A stretch of DNA of 24,107 bases from Zoopage sp. CT-All. Lineage: Eukaryota > Zoopagomycota > Zoopagomycetes > Zoopagales > Zoopagaceae. Location of the stretch: NCBI GenBank assembly GCA_004114245.1, contig QZWS01000123.1:1-24107 (forward strand), in the 5' to 3' direction. Position numbers and translations under genes: made by a program. The notes below the pieces were generated by a model. The model searched no databases, was not told the DNA's origin, and worked only from the letters and a program-made list of their open reading frames with translations. Positions 9,142 to 17,650 of the stretch are shown piece by piece (positions within the stretch are counted from its first letter, which is position 1; each line of letters opens with the position of its first letter).

Positions 9142-10906
9142 TTAGATGGCCAACTTGAAGCACTCTGCTGGGAGATCATCGCCGCAGACCTCGGCCATAA
9201 CACGAAGCAGTTCGCGTTTCCGCAGCAGGCCAGCATCGCCCGTACGCAGCTCATACAGCGTGGCCAGATTCATGATCGGCACCGGCGAAATGAATGCAGC
9301 GATCTGTCCTGCACCCGAACAGCGCTTCTCGAGAATGCGAATGGCTTCATCGAGTTTGCCCTGATAGAGCAGGGCCAGCGCGAGATTGTTCGAGGCCTGC
9401 AAGGGGTGAGCAGGTTCAAAGAGGAATGATTGATTGGCTGCACCTCGAAATGTCCCGGCTGGCGGAGCAAGACTTCGGCAAAGGCCTCACGGGATTGCTC
9501 CCAGTCTCCGTGGGCAGCAGCCAGAAACCCGCTAGCATTGTCAGCTTCGCCAGCTGTAAATAGTGCATATGTACCGATTGAGGGTGATGAGTTCAGCAGG
9601 GGCATCCGGCAAAGCAGCGACATTCTGAAGCGCACGCTCGGCCACTGTAATATCACCCATCTATTCACATGGTGTCAACAGGGGGGTCATCAGGGCAAAG
9701 GCATGCCTGGAGATACATGCGCCCGACCGAGCTCAAAATTGGAGCATTATCACGGCTCTCGTGCTCAATACGCAGCAGCAACGTTGCCGCCGCCGTAAAG
9801 TCCTTTTGAGCCAATAAATAGCGTGCGGCGAGGAGTTGGAGCGAGGTCATGCGCGAATAATATGTGTTGATCTCGTCCCTGACCTCGGCCGCGGATCTCG
9901 CACCGCCCTCGCCCATCACATCATCCGCAACACCGTAGCTGCGAGATAAATAGTCAAACACCGGCTCGAGATCGGTCACGGTGCGACGGCAATGTATAAT
10001 TAAATCATAGATCCGCTCGATACTGGTCCCGTATTCGCCTTGGCAGGCGGGAAGCTGAGCGTGAATAACACGCAGCTCGAACGGCACCATGCTTCCCTTA
10101 CGGCCCGGGAAAATGGACGAGGCGAGATGCTGCGAGACTGGCGTTTGCGCGGGACTCGTCATACTGCCCGACTTTGGCACCGCGAGATGCGTCTCGTAGC
10201 GAAACTCTGGTCGATCCAAATCCCCCAGCCGGTCCAGCTCTATTTGCGCGGCGCGAAACAACCGCAGGCGGGCGAGAGCCAGCACGCGGCAATACCAAAG
10301 TCGGAACAAAGCATCCACGTCCCTCCGTGCGCTTGCCTGCGTTGTGGTATCCGTGAGCTGTGCCTCGGTGTAGGTGGCAAGGGCAAACCAGGCCCGGTTG
10401 CGCATCATCTCGGCAATGACAGCCTCGTGGTCATCGTCCCCCGACGAGTCCATGGACATGGCCACGAGCGCGGGGTTTCGCATAGGACGTTCCTGGCGAT
10501 GAAAATACCGCCCAATAAGCTCGGTCAGAGGATCTATTTTTCCATCCGAGGAGGTTGGGAGCGCGGTGAATGACCTTGGCTGGGTGAGATCGGCAAGGCC
10601 GTGCACTGCGTTGGGCGACAGCACGCCGGCCAGCTCGTCCAGCTCCACCGTGGCCAGACGCGCATTTCCACCGGCAGGAATGCCTATGCTGCCCCCGCCG
10701 AGTCCTGCGGAGGAGGTGGAGGGCATGCTGAGGTCCTGCAGCGATTCAAAGATGTCCTCGGCACGCACCCCACTGGACGAGAAACCCATGTCCCCGGGAT
10801 AGCCGCTGCCCAGCAGGATGCCGTCCGCTGTGGAGGAGGAGAGCGTGGCGACATCCGTGTAGGCGTCCTGTGGGTCGCTGCTAGCCGAGTGCGAATGCGC
10901 GAGCAT
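9142..10906 (-). CDS. TRAPPC12: TRAPPC12-like TRAPP complex subunit with TPRs, four exons
   Basis: Exons 10906-9707, 9660-9575, 9531-9444 and 9396-9142 join to 542 residues. The introns are 46, 43 and 47 nt, and the first uses a GC donor (GCATGC...TAG). The N-terminal 125 residues are low in complexity. The conserved part includes LDRLGDLDRPEFRYE (about 224-238) and FPGRKGSMVPFELR (about 266-279), which match the signature of metazoan TRAPPC12. C-terminal TPR-like helices follow (LLAQKDFTAAATLLLRIE, GDITVAERALQNVA, NNLALALLYQGKLDEAIRIL). TRAPPC12 belongs to the TRAPPIII complex, a Rab GEF acting in ER-Golgi and autophagic traffic. It is absent from budding yeast but present in filamentous fungi. 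The protein is shorter than human (735), mainly at the N-terminus. The splice model restores continuous homology that no single frame shows. Confidence 0.88.
9661..9706 (-). other. GC-AG intron in TRAPPC12
   Basis: This 46-nt intron has donor GCATGC and acceptor AATAG. Joining at phase 0 gives MYLQ-MGDITVAE, matching the TRAPPC12 pattern of LLLQ-LGDIKTAE. I found no GT donor that restores the frame here. Confidence 0.7.
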
Positions 10907-11011
10907 GGGCTCGTTGATTGCGGGAATGGGAGGTTGGCAGCCGCGTGGGACGCTGTCGCAACATATCGATTAAAAGATACCGCGGGTCTCCAATATGGAC
11001 TACTTCCGTGA

Positions 11012-12242
11012 CTACACAGCGCTGGCTACGCGGCAGCCATCGTCCTCCGACTCACTTGGAGCCGTGTCCGCGCCACTGCTGCCAGCCCTCTCCGACATTC
11101 GAGTCAGCGTTTCACCATCCCAGCCCCAGCGCTCCATATCCTTTCTCGCCTCATTCGTGCCGCCTTCCTCTTCAGTGCACTGGACCCAGAAAAACGCGCA
11201 CAGGCCTTCCAGAGACACAGTGGAGCCATCGCCGAATGACGTCATGAACGTCTGCAGGAAGGAGGAAGGCGGCGCCGAGCCGTTCGTGGCAGTGACAAAT
11301 GCAGACAGGGCAGCGGTATCCCACGACGGCGGATTCTCGGCTAGGGATTCCACCGATGTAGCAGCGTGCGCAGGTACTGGGGCCAAGTAAGAGGCAAAGA
11401 CGTTGGCGAGAATGTGGTTGAAGGCCGGCGATAATGCAGGGTCCACAACCAGCGGCGTTGCCCCGTTGTTCGCCTGCTGTGCCTCGGATAGTTTGACCAG
11501 CTCCGCGTGCGTTGCTGTGAATGGTGAAGCGCGAGAATTAAAAAGTCATGATGACGTACTTTGAATGGCTTCGGAGTAGGTTCCGGCGAAATCAAGGTGC
11601 TCGGCCATGCTCAGCAGCAGCATTGCCTCCTTGAAGCCGTTGCAGAAATACACAGTCTGACCAAGGAGATGGTAGCACGCTGGATGCTCCGGATACTCCT
11701 CTAATCTTCCTATTGGTATGCATGATACGTAGAGTAAACGTACCGAGGATATCCAGGAGAAGGGCCGCGGCTCTGGCGAGTCCCTGCAGTCCCCCAATGC
11801 CCAATTCCCACCGCGCCAGCACGTCCACCACACCTTTGAACCGCTCTGTCAAGGCCTCGGCCTCTTCTGCCAGTGCCTCCTCCATATCGATCCCAGCCTT
11901 GGATGCGGCATCGATCACCGTTTGGCGCTTTCGTGCCCGCTCCGTCTCTTTGACGTAGCGCCGCGCGTAATTTTCTCGCCACCCACCACCTACACCGTCC
12001 TCCGAGACGCCGGATGCATCTTTGGGAATGGGGATTCCCGAGGCACGAACAAGGGCGGGAACAAGTTCCGTCGCACCGTAATCTTCGAGGTACTTTGTCC
12101 GCCACACGTCCATGTCCCTGGCCAGGAAGGAGAGAACGCGTGCACATCGCGACAGGTTGGCAATGTCGCGCGGAGAGGGCAGGTGCGCGGCAATGCGAAT
12201 GAGGAGCGGGCACTCCAGGGTTGTGAGCGTCGTGAGCGGCAT
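11012..12242 (-). CDS. F-box protein with TPR-like middle and acidic C-terminal domain
   Basis: Exons 12242-11744, 11700-11560 (or 11709-11560) and 11514-11012 give 380 (or 383) residues. Residues about 8-48 form an F-box (LECPLLIRIAAHLPSPRDIA...LSFLARDMDVWR), the Skp1-binding module of SCF ubiquitin ligases. The middle exon (EEYPEHPACYHLLGQ...GFKEAMLLLSMAEHL) looks like one TPR-type helix pair. The C-terminal region (FGDGSTVSLEGLCAFFW, then ARKDMERWGWD) faintly resembles a degenerate EF-hand region of some F-box proteins, but the calcium ligands are not all present. The upstream start is the ATG at 12242; the frame further up has only TTG. Intron 1 has two in-frame acceptors 9 nt apart, giving 43 or 34 nt; 43 fits the other introns. 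Substrate unknown. Confidence 0.75.
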
Positions 12243-12393
12243 ACTGGACGAAAATATCAGCGTCAACCATCAGATCGCCGCGTCAAAGCGACTGTTGGTA
12301 AGTACAAAACCGCCGCGCCTGTGCCCTCCTCTCCACCCTTGGTTCTTCACCTCTGGCTCACAGTCGCCCATTCACTGGAAACCAGTAATCAGA
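12243..12393. promoter_or_regulatory. Bidirectional intergenic region, F-box / proline-rich gene
   Basis: These 151 bp separate two divergent start codons and must hold both promoters. I see no clear TATA box and no further ORF. Confidence 0.5.
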
Positions 12394-13644
12394 ATGATCT
12401 CCTACGCGACGTCCGCCATCATCGCTCTTCTGGCCTGCGCAGCGACAACCGTCGAGTCAGCGCACCCGAGCTACTACACTCCTTCGTCGAGCTATTACTC
12501 GCCACCTAGCAGCTATCACCCTCCAAGCGCCTACTCGCCGCCATCCTACTATTCTCCTCCGTCGAGCTATTACTCGCCACCCAGCAGCTATTACCCACCT
12601 CCATCCGGTTATTACTCGCCGCCCAGTAGCTATCGCTCTCCTCCGTCTGGCTACTATTCTCCTCCATCGAGCTATTACTCGCCACCCAGCAGCTATCGCT
12701 CACCTCCGTCCGGCTATTACTCGCCTCCATCCGGCTACTACTCGCCTCCATCCAGCTATTCCTCACCTCCATCCGGCTATTACTCGCCGCCCAGCAGCTA
12801 CCGCTCCCCTCCGTCTGGCTATTACTCGCCTCCGTCTAGCTACTACTCACCTCCATCGAGCTATTACTCGCCACCCAGCAGCTATTACTCACCTCCATCG
12901 AGTTATTACTCGCCCAATGGAAACTACAGCGGCAGTGGAGTGATCAAGAAATTCCCACTAAATGGCGGCCCATTGGCGGCCAAGGGGTTCCCGCAAAATG
13001 GCGGTCCATCAGCAGCCAAGGGATTCCCGCAAAATGGTGGCCCATCGGCAGCCAAGGGATTCCCGCAAACTGGTGGCCCATCGGCAGCCAAGGGGTTCCC
13101 GCAAACTGGCGGTCCGTCGGCAGCCAAGGGATTCCCGCAAACTGGAGGGCCCTCGACGGCACCAGCTGCGCCCAAAGCAAGCACGCCTCCACCAGCCGCA
13201 CCCAAGGCAAGTACTCCCCCACCAGCTGCGCCCAAAGCAAGCACGCCTCCACCAGCCGCACCCAAGGCAAGCACTCCCCCACCAGCTGCGCCCACAGTCA
13301 GTACTCCTCCGCCAGCGGCACCCAAGGCAAGCACTCCCCCACCAGCTGCGCCCACAGTCAGTACTCCTCCGCCAGCGGCACCCAAGGCAAGCACTCCCCC
13401 ACCAGCTGCGCCCACAGTCAGTACTCCTCCGCCAGCGGCACCCAAGGCAAGCACTCCCCCACCAGCTGCGCCCACAGTCAGTACTCCTCCGCCAGCGGCA
13501 CCCAAGGCAAGCACTCCCCCACCAGCTGCGCCCACAGTCAGTACTCCTCCGCCAGCGGCACCCAAGGCAAGCACTCCCCCACCAGCTGCACCCAAGGCAG
13601 GCTTCCCATCACCACCTCCCCCCAAGGGATTCCCTGTCGTCTAA
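12394..13644 (+). CDS. Secreted proline-rich repeat protein (extensin/adhesin-like)
   Basis: The 416-residue product begins with a signal peptide (MISYATSAIIALLACAATT, cleavage likely near Ala23). Three repeat zones follow. Residues about 25-174 are Ser-Pro-Pro-Ser-Ser-Tyr-Tyr/Gly-Tyr-Tyr heptads like plant extensins or tyrosine-rich wall proteins. Residues about 186-256 are five 12-residue units KGFPQ(N/T)GGPSAA plus one decayed unit. Residues about 257-406 are PPPAAPKAST/PPPAAPTVST decamers. It ends GFPVV with no GPI-like hydrophobic tail. The Tyr-rich part could be cross-linked in a wall; this is inference. The frame is open far upstream of 12394, but only this ATG gives a signal peptide and it lies outside the divergent F-box gene. 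Repeat number probably varies between strains. Confidence 0.85.
   Translation: MISYATSAIIALLACAATTVESAHPSYYTPSSSYYSPPSSYHPPSAYSPPSYYSPPSSYYSPPSSYYPPPSGYYSPPSSYRSPPSGYYSPPSSYYSPPSSYRSPPSGYYSPPSGYYSPPSSYSSPPSGYYSPPSSYRSPPSGYYSPPSSYYSPPSSYYSPPSSYYSPPSSYYSPNGNYSGSGVIKKFPLNGGPLAAKGFPQNGGPSAAKGFPQNGGPSAAKGFPQTGGPSAAKGFPQTGGPSAAKGFPQTGGPSTAPAAPKASTPPPAAPKASTPPPAAPKASTPPPAAPKASTPPPAAPTVSTPPPAAPKASTPPPAAPTVSTPPPAAPKASTPPPAAPTVSTPPPAAPKASTPPPAAPTVSTPPPAAPKASTPPPAAPTVSTPPPAAPKASTPPPAAPKAGFPSPPPPKGFPVV
12469..12915 (+). repeat. Degenerate 21-nt tandem tract (SPPSSYY heptads)
   Basis: Coding repeats of seven codons alternate between Ser-Pro-Pro-Ser-Ser-Tyr-Tyr, Arg-Ser and Gly-Tyr-Tyr variants. Synonymous differences between units show that this is the oldest of the three tracts in the gene. 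Confidence 0.85.
12949..13161 (+). repeat. 36-nt tandem repeat (KGFPQ(N/T)GGPSAA)
   Basis: Five units of 36 nt lie at 12982-13161, preceded by one shortened, diverged unit. An Asn-to-Thr change divides the units into two early and three late copies. Confidence 0.85.
13261..13589 (+). repeat. 60-nt tandem repeat, five perfect copies
   Basis: Five consecutive 60-nt units starting at 13261, 13321, 13381, 13441 and 13501 are identical base for base, and identity runs a further 29 nt into the next partial unit. The 60-nt unit before (13201) differs at several sites. Each unit encodes 20 residues, a PKASTPPPAA and a PTVSTPPPAA decamer. Perfect identity implies recent expansion or an assembly-sensitive locus. 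Confidence 0.95.
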
Positions 13645-14044
13645 TGAAAATAATGTACGTTGAAATATAGACCGGGTTATGATGTCCCAAAAGCATATCT
13701 CTAGTGGCATTGCAATCTCCATCGTCATAACGCTATGGAAATTCCCGTCGAGCGCAGAACAGCGTGCCTGTCTCTTGCTGATTCAGGTCATCGAGTCACG
13801 TCCGTCGCAGAGCTGGACTTGGCAAATGAGCATGCCGATGCAGCCAGGACAAATATCCATCTGCTGGACTGCACGCCGCGCCATGCCGCAAAATCATGTG
13901 AAGCTTACCGCCACCGGCACCCTCCCGTGCGGGTCCTCGTATTTGGGACTCTGCTCCGGGGTTGGTAATCTCATTTGAGCGCTCCGACGGTCAGATGGGC
14001 GTGCGGGGTGACGGAGCTAAAGCAGTCATTGGCTCAAGAAGCAT
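13645..14044. other. 400-bp intergenic stretch with no supported gene
   Basis: This lies between the proline-rich gene and EI24, both on plus. Two overlapping plus-strand ORFs, 13682-13978 and 13735-13968 (77 residues starting MEIPVERRTACLS), are open but match nothing I know and have no splice partner I can justify. No tRNA fold is evident. It presumably holds a terminator and the EI24 promoter. Confidence 0.4.
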
Positions 14045-15262
14045 ATGATCAACTCCGCGACGGCATCCCACTCCATTCGACCCCCGCGCCCTTCCCTTCG
14101 CGACTCGGTGTCCCTGCAGCTTTGCTACCTCTTTCGTGGGATAAAGGATGCTCATGCATACCGCATTGCGCTGCTCACGCTGCTGACATCGCCACATGCG
14201 CTAAATCTGCTCGCGAAATGCATAATCCTCAATGCCGGAATTCTGATAGGATCTTACCTCGGCTACGACGCATTCATCCGACCAGTGGTGAGATCTACAG
14301 TGGGAGTTGCCACGAACATGGTTTCTGGAGTGTTGTACACGGCCATCGGCGTGTCCCCTGCCTTTGGGGCGGGTGGGCTATTGTCAGGCGCGAGTGTCAT
14401 TGCTGATTCCATCTTGACATCAGTATTTCACCTCCTTTGGGTCTACCCCTTATATTGCGTGTCCTTCGTGGTGAACTCCTACTGGTACCAAGAGCTGGCG
14501 GATGAGGCCGTGCTGGTGCAATCCCGAATTCTTGGCCGCGGTCCATCGGCCACTGTATCGCCCGCATCCGTGTCAACGCCCGCAAAATCGTCGCACCATT
14601 CGATGCCAGCACGACCACGACGCCTTGCGGAAACAATCTCGTCAGAGATTTACCGCGCGACGCTGTTCCTCTCCCACATGGCCCTCACCACCCTCACATC
14701 CATCCTTGTGCCGTCGCCCCTTGGCTCCATCCTTGCCGGATGCCTCCTTGCATGGCTGTATGCATACTACAGTTTTGAGTATAACTGGACACGGAGGGCG
14801 TGGAGCGTGGATCAGCGCATGCGGTATCTTGAGCGGCACTGGGCGTATTTTCTGGGGTTCGGCTTGCCTGGTGTCATTCTCGGCATCATAGCCAGCCGGT
14901 ACGAGGGCAGTGGGATGGGTGGCATCGTCAAGGCCGGTGTGTTTGCCATCATGTTCCCGCTGTACGTAATCATGGCCGACAGTGCCCGCCCGCTGCCACG
15001 ATCTCCTGATCGATCGGTGCTAGCCACGCACCCACGCGCCTGGGAGTATCGGCAGCCCATGCACCAGTGGGTTCCAGATCGCGTGCCGGTGCTCGGTGTC
15101 GCTGCCAGAGTCAATCTATGGCTTATTCGTGGATTGCTGTGGTCCAGAAAAGGCTCGCGGAGATCAGCATCAACCGTGAATAGGAGAACACATGCGCCAC
15201 AGAGAGAGGACGATGGGGTTCGGCCGGCACGGAAGACAGTGGGCTTCGAGTCGTCGGAATAG
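14045..15262 (+). CDS. EI24: EI24 family ER membrane protein
   Basis: The single exon encodes 405 residues. Hydrophobic segments lie at about 52-75, 118-146, 205-243, 266-285 and 293-311. The EI24 (etoposide-induced 2.4, PF07264) signature is visible: LLWVYPLYCVSFVVNSYWYQELADEA at about 130-155, with the core WVYPLYCVSFVVNSYWYQ, and YSFEYNW...MRYLERHWAYFLGFGLP at about 242-275. EI24 proteins sit in the ER and are tied to autophagy and traffic in animals; the role in fungi is poorly defined. A Ser/Pro-rich loop (165-195) and a basic Arg-rich tail (370-405) are probably cytosolic. The start is the first ATG of the frame, and residues 1-40 resemble the usual short leader before the first helix. 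Confidence 0.85.
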   Translation: MINSATASHSIRPPRPSLRDSVSLQLCYLFRGIKDAHAYRIALLTLLTSPHALNLLAKCIILNAGILIGSYLGYDAFIRPVVRSTVGVATNMVSGVLYTAIGVSPAFGAGGLLSGASVIADSILTSVFHLLWVYPLYCVSFVVNSYWYQELADEAVLVQSRILGRGPSATVSPASVSTPAKSSHHSMPARPRRLAETISSEIYRATLFLSHMALTTLTSILVPSPLGSILAGCLLAWLYAYYSFEYNWTRRAWSVDQRMRYLERHWAYFLGFGLPGVILGIIASRYEGSGMGGIVKAGVFAIMFPLYVIMADSARPLPRSPDRSVLATHPRAWEYRQPMHQWVPDRVPVLGVAARVNLWLIRGLLWSRKGSRRSASTVNRRTHAPQREDDGVRPARKTVGFESSE

Positions 15263-15330
15263 AAGAGCGGGATTCCATCATTCATGTACTCTTGTTATCC
15301 CAAACATGCTCTGTCTCGATGCATGCTATG

Positions 15331-15904
15331 CTAAGCCCTGGGCGTGACGGATGACGTAGCTTGGCCGAATGGCCACGCTCCGTACATCTGCGTGAGATTC
15401 GAATCATCCGGAAATCCTAATGTGGCAATCAGAACCGCCAAGTCAATGGGAGTGAAAAGCGCTACCATCGAAGAAGTTTTGATGCACAATGCCATACTCC
15501 CCGTATGGTGACGATCCCAGCCTTGCACCACCACCTATACCAAACATCACCGCTGCCGTGCGCAAAGCCTTTGTGCGACGCGATACACTCGTTGCATCCC
15601 CCAGTGCTGCACTGGCCCCGCGTCCACTCGCTTTCTTGTTATATAAATCGGAGGATTGTGACAGCGGTATGCTGCGCTCGTTGTTTGCGCTATATCCACT
15701 ATCTGCAGCGCCGCCAATCGCTGAAGAGCTCCCGCTATCGTCGATGCTGTACTCATCCAGCAGGTAGTCGGCGTCGTTGTCGCACGCGTCATCGCTGGCC
15801 CCAAGAGCAGCTCCGTGGGAAGTTGCCGTTGGCATGGGAGCATCGTCATCAACGTTCATAGGTTGCGCGGCGGATGGCGCAGCGGTTGAGCGGGTGGTGC
15901 GCAT
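15331..15904 (-). CDS. Small acidic protein of unknown function, two exons
   Basis: Exons 15904-15466 and 15416-15331 join across a 49-nt intron (donor GTAGCG, acceptor ATTAG) to 174 residues. I do not recognise it with confidence. It is low in complexity, with an acidic Asp/Ser-rich first half (CDNDADYLLDEYSIDD), a short basic stretch near 109-116 and a conserved-looking segment YGIVHQNFFDGFPDDSNL (about 137-154). The VHxxFFxxFxD pattern recalls the C-terminal tail of the small COP9 signalosome subunit CSN9/CSNAP, but this protein is three times as long and the match is short, so it is only a hint. Without splicing the frame ends eight codons after the intron donor. It shares a 99-bp divergent promoter region with the ALE1-like gene. 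Confidence 0.6.
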
Positions 15905-16003
15905 CTCGGAAACCAGTAGAAGCGCAGCACTTTGTTCCCACGCTCCTGCAACCGCAAACCCTCCTACTCAGGCGTCTTTCAGCGGCCTCTCTCCACTAGC
16001 ACC
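15905..16003. promoter_or_regulatory. Bidirectional intergenic region, small acidic gene / ALE1
   Basis: These 99 bp separate divergent ATGs at 15904 (minus) and 16004 (plus). No distinct motif stands out. The longer plus frame starting at 15932 would add 24 residues of non-membrane sequence and shrink the gap to 27 bp, so I prefer 16004, which sits in an ACCATGA context. Confidence 0.45.
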
Positions 16004-17531
16004 ATGATCGAGCCAATGCTGATTTCTCTGGGGGTACTATTCGGCCAGCACCACGAAAACCTCCGCTTGTTGGTCGCGCTCATTCTCATGTTTCCGCTGG
16101 CCGCAGTCTTCCGGTGCCTTCCCGCCCGTACGTCTCCCATCGTGTACCACATCTTCTCCATAATCACTTGCATGTGGTTGTTTGCTGGAGTCAACCATCT
16201 CTGGGGCGGATTTGCTTTCTTGACCTGCGAGATGCTGATGGTGTACGGGCTGATCTGGTGCGCCCATGATAAGGATTGGATGCCCCAGGTGGTGCTGCTT
16301 CTCGTCCTGTTGCTGCAATCTGCGACAAGCATCAGGAACATGGTGTGGGTTGGAGCGGGCGAAGACTATGCCTATGATCATGCCGCGGCACAGATGATGC
16401 TAACCATCAAGCTGTCGTCACTGGCGTACAACATCCACGATGGCGTTATTTTGACGCGGGAGAAGAAGAACGAGAGTCGAGATCCAGCGTCTTTGTCACT
16501 GAGCCCCTATCAAAGAGAGCACAGTGTGGAAAAGCTACCAGCGTTGGCTGAGTACCTCGGGTACGCGTTCTTCTTCCCAACCTTTCTGGTTGGACCAACA
16601 TGCGAATTTATCGAGTACCGCAACTTCATCCGCAGTCTCACTGGTCCTCGAGTAAAATCCAAAGACCAGCCAACGCAAGCTATGAGCCCGTTCAAGCCTG
16701 CGATGGAGCGATTGTTCACCGCGCTCGCATTTTCTGTCCTGTTTGCCATCGCGATCCCCATTTTTGATGAGCACTGGATGCTCACACCCGAGTTCGCCGC
16801 ACTCCCATTTATTCTGCGATACATATACATGCTGGCTTCCCTGTTGACTGCCCGGTGTAAATACTATGCGGTGTGGATCATGGCCGAAGGCGCGTGTGTG
16901 CTTTGCGGCATTGGATACAATGGCCGAGATCCGGACACTGGTCGGCACCGATGGGATCGGATGGTGAATGTGCGTGTACGAGATATCGAACTCGCCCAGT
17001 CCATGCGTTCATTTCTGGACGCCTGGAATGTGTGCACGAACCGCTGGCTCCGACACTATGTATACGTGCGCCAGATTGGTCGTGGAGAGAGGCCAGGACT
17101 GAAGGTAACTGTGATAACGTTTGTTGTGTCTGCCTTTTGGCATGGGTTTTATCCCGGATACTATGGTGAGCGTGAACTTTCGTATCCAAATTGACTCTAC
17201 TGCTGTTACAGTTACTTTCATATATACAGCGTTTGCGGTACATGCTGCCCGTGTGCTCCGGCGGTACCTGCGACCCGTCCGATTGCATTTCGAGCCCAAG
17301 TACCCGATCATTGCGCGTGCGTATGACGTGCTTGGGTGGGTGCTCACCATCTCGGCGATTGATTTCGCGGCCGTGTCGTTTCGTCTGCTTGACTGGACGC
17401 CAACGGTGATGGCTCTGAGGAATCTCAGCTGGTTCGGGGTCTGGGGCCTGGTTGCTGTCGAGGCCTTCTTTGCTCTAGGCGGCGCGAGCATTCTACCCCG
17501 TCTAGACACGACACATGGTGAAAGGCGGTAG
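16004..17531 (+). CDS. ALE1: MBOAT lysophospholipid acyltransferase (ALE1-like)
   Basis: Exons 16004-17165 and 17212-17531 join across a 46-nt intron (donor GTGAGC) to 493 residues. This is a polytopic ER enzyme of the membrane-bound O-acyltransferase family, transferring acyl groups from acyl-CoA to lysophospholipids in the Lands cycle. Many hydrophobic segments are visible. Diagnostic stretches are FFFPTFLVGPTCEF (189-202), LDAWNVCTNRWLRHYVYVR (338-356) with active-site Asn342, and SAFWHGFYPGYY (376-387) with catalytic His380. These match yeast Ale1/Slc4 and animal LPCAT/MBOAT proteins closely. The intron splits the last motif; splicing gives PGYYVTFIYTAF, the expected continuation. The protein is shorter than yeast Ale1 (619), mainly in the C-terminal tail. 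Confidence 0.93.
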
Positions 17532-17650
17532 GGGGGCAGATTGCAGCGGAGATTGCCGTCTTGCTAGAGGAAGGACGGGGTGGATAGAGCAAGTAGTAGG
17601 CAAGAACGCGGAAGTAACATGAAGCCAAGTGCCGCGTTTTCTGCTCTTGC

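Noticed and set aside
9270-9668. 132-residue ORF starting MNRWVILQ as a separate gene
   Set aside because: Part of it is TRAPPC12 exon 3 in frame; the rest is intron and out-of-frame exon sequence.
12924-13625. 233-residue minus-strand ORF of Gly/Ala/Val repeats opposite the proline-rich gene
   Set aside because: It is the antisense reading of 36- and 60-nt repeats, whose periods are multiples of three, so every frame stays open. The plus strand has a signal peptide and coherent modules.
12962-13663. Plus-strand 233-residue Arg/His/Gln-rich ORF in another frame
   Set aside because: It is a frame shadow of the same tandem repeats with no signal peptide or known domain.
13682-13978. Possible small gene between the proline-rich gene and EI24
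   Set aside because: Two overlapping ORFs compete, neither with similarity, splice signals or a supported partner exon.
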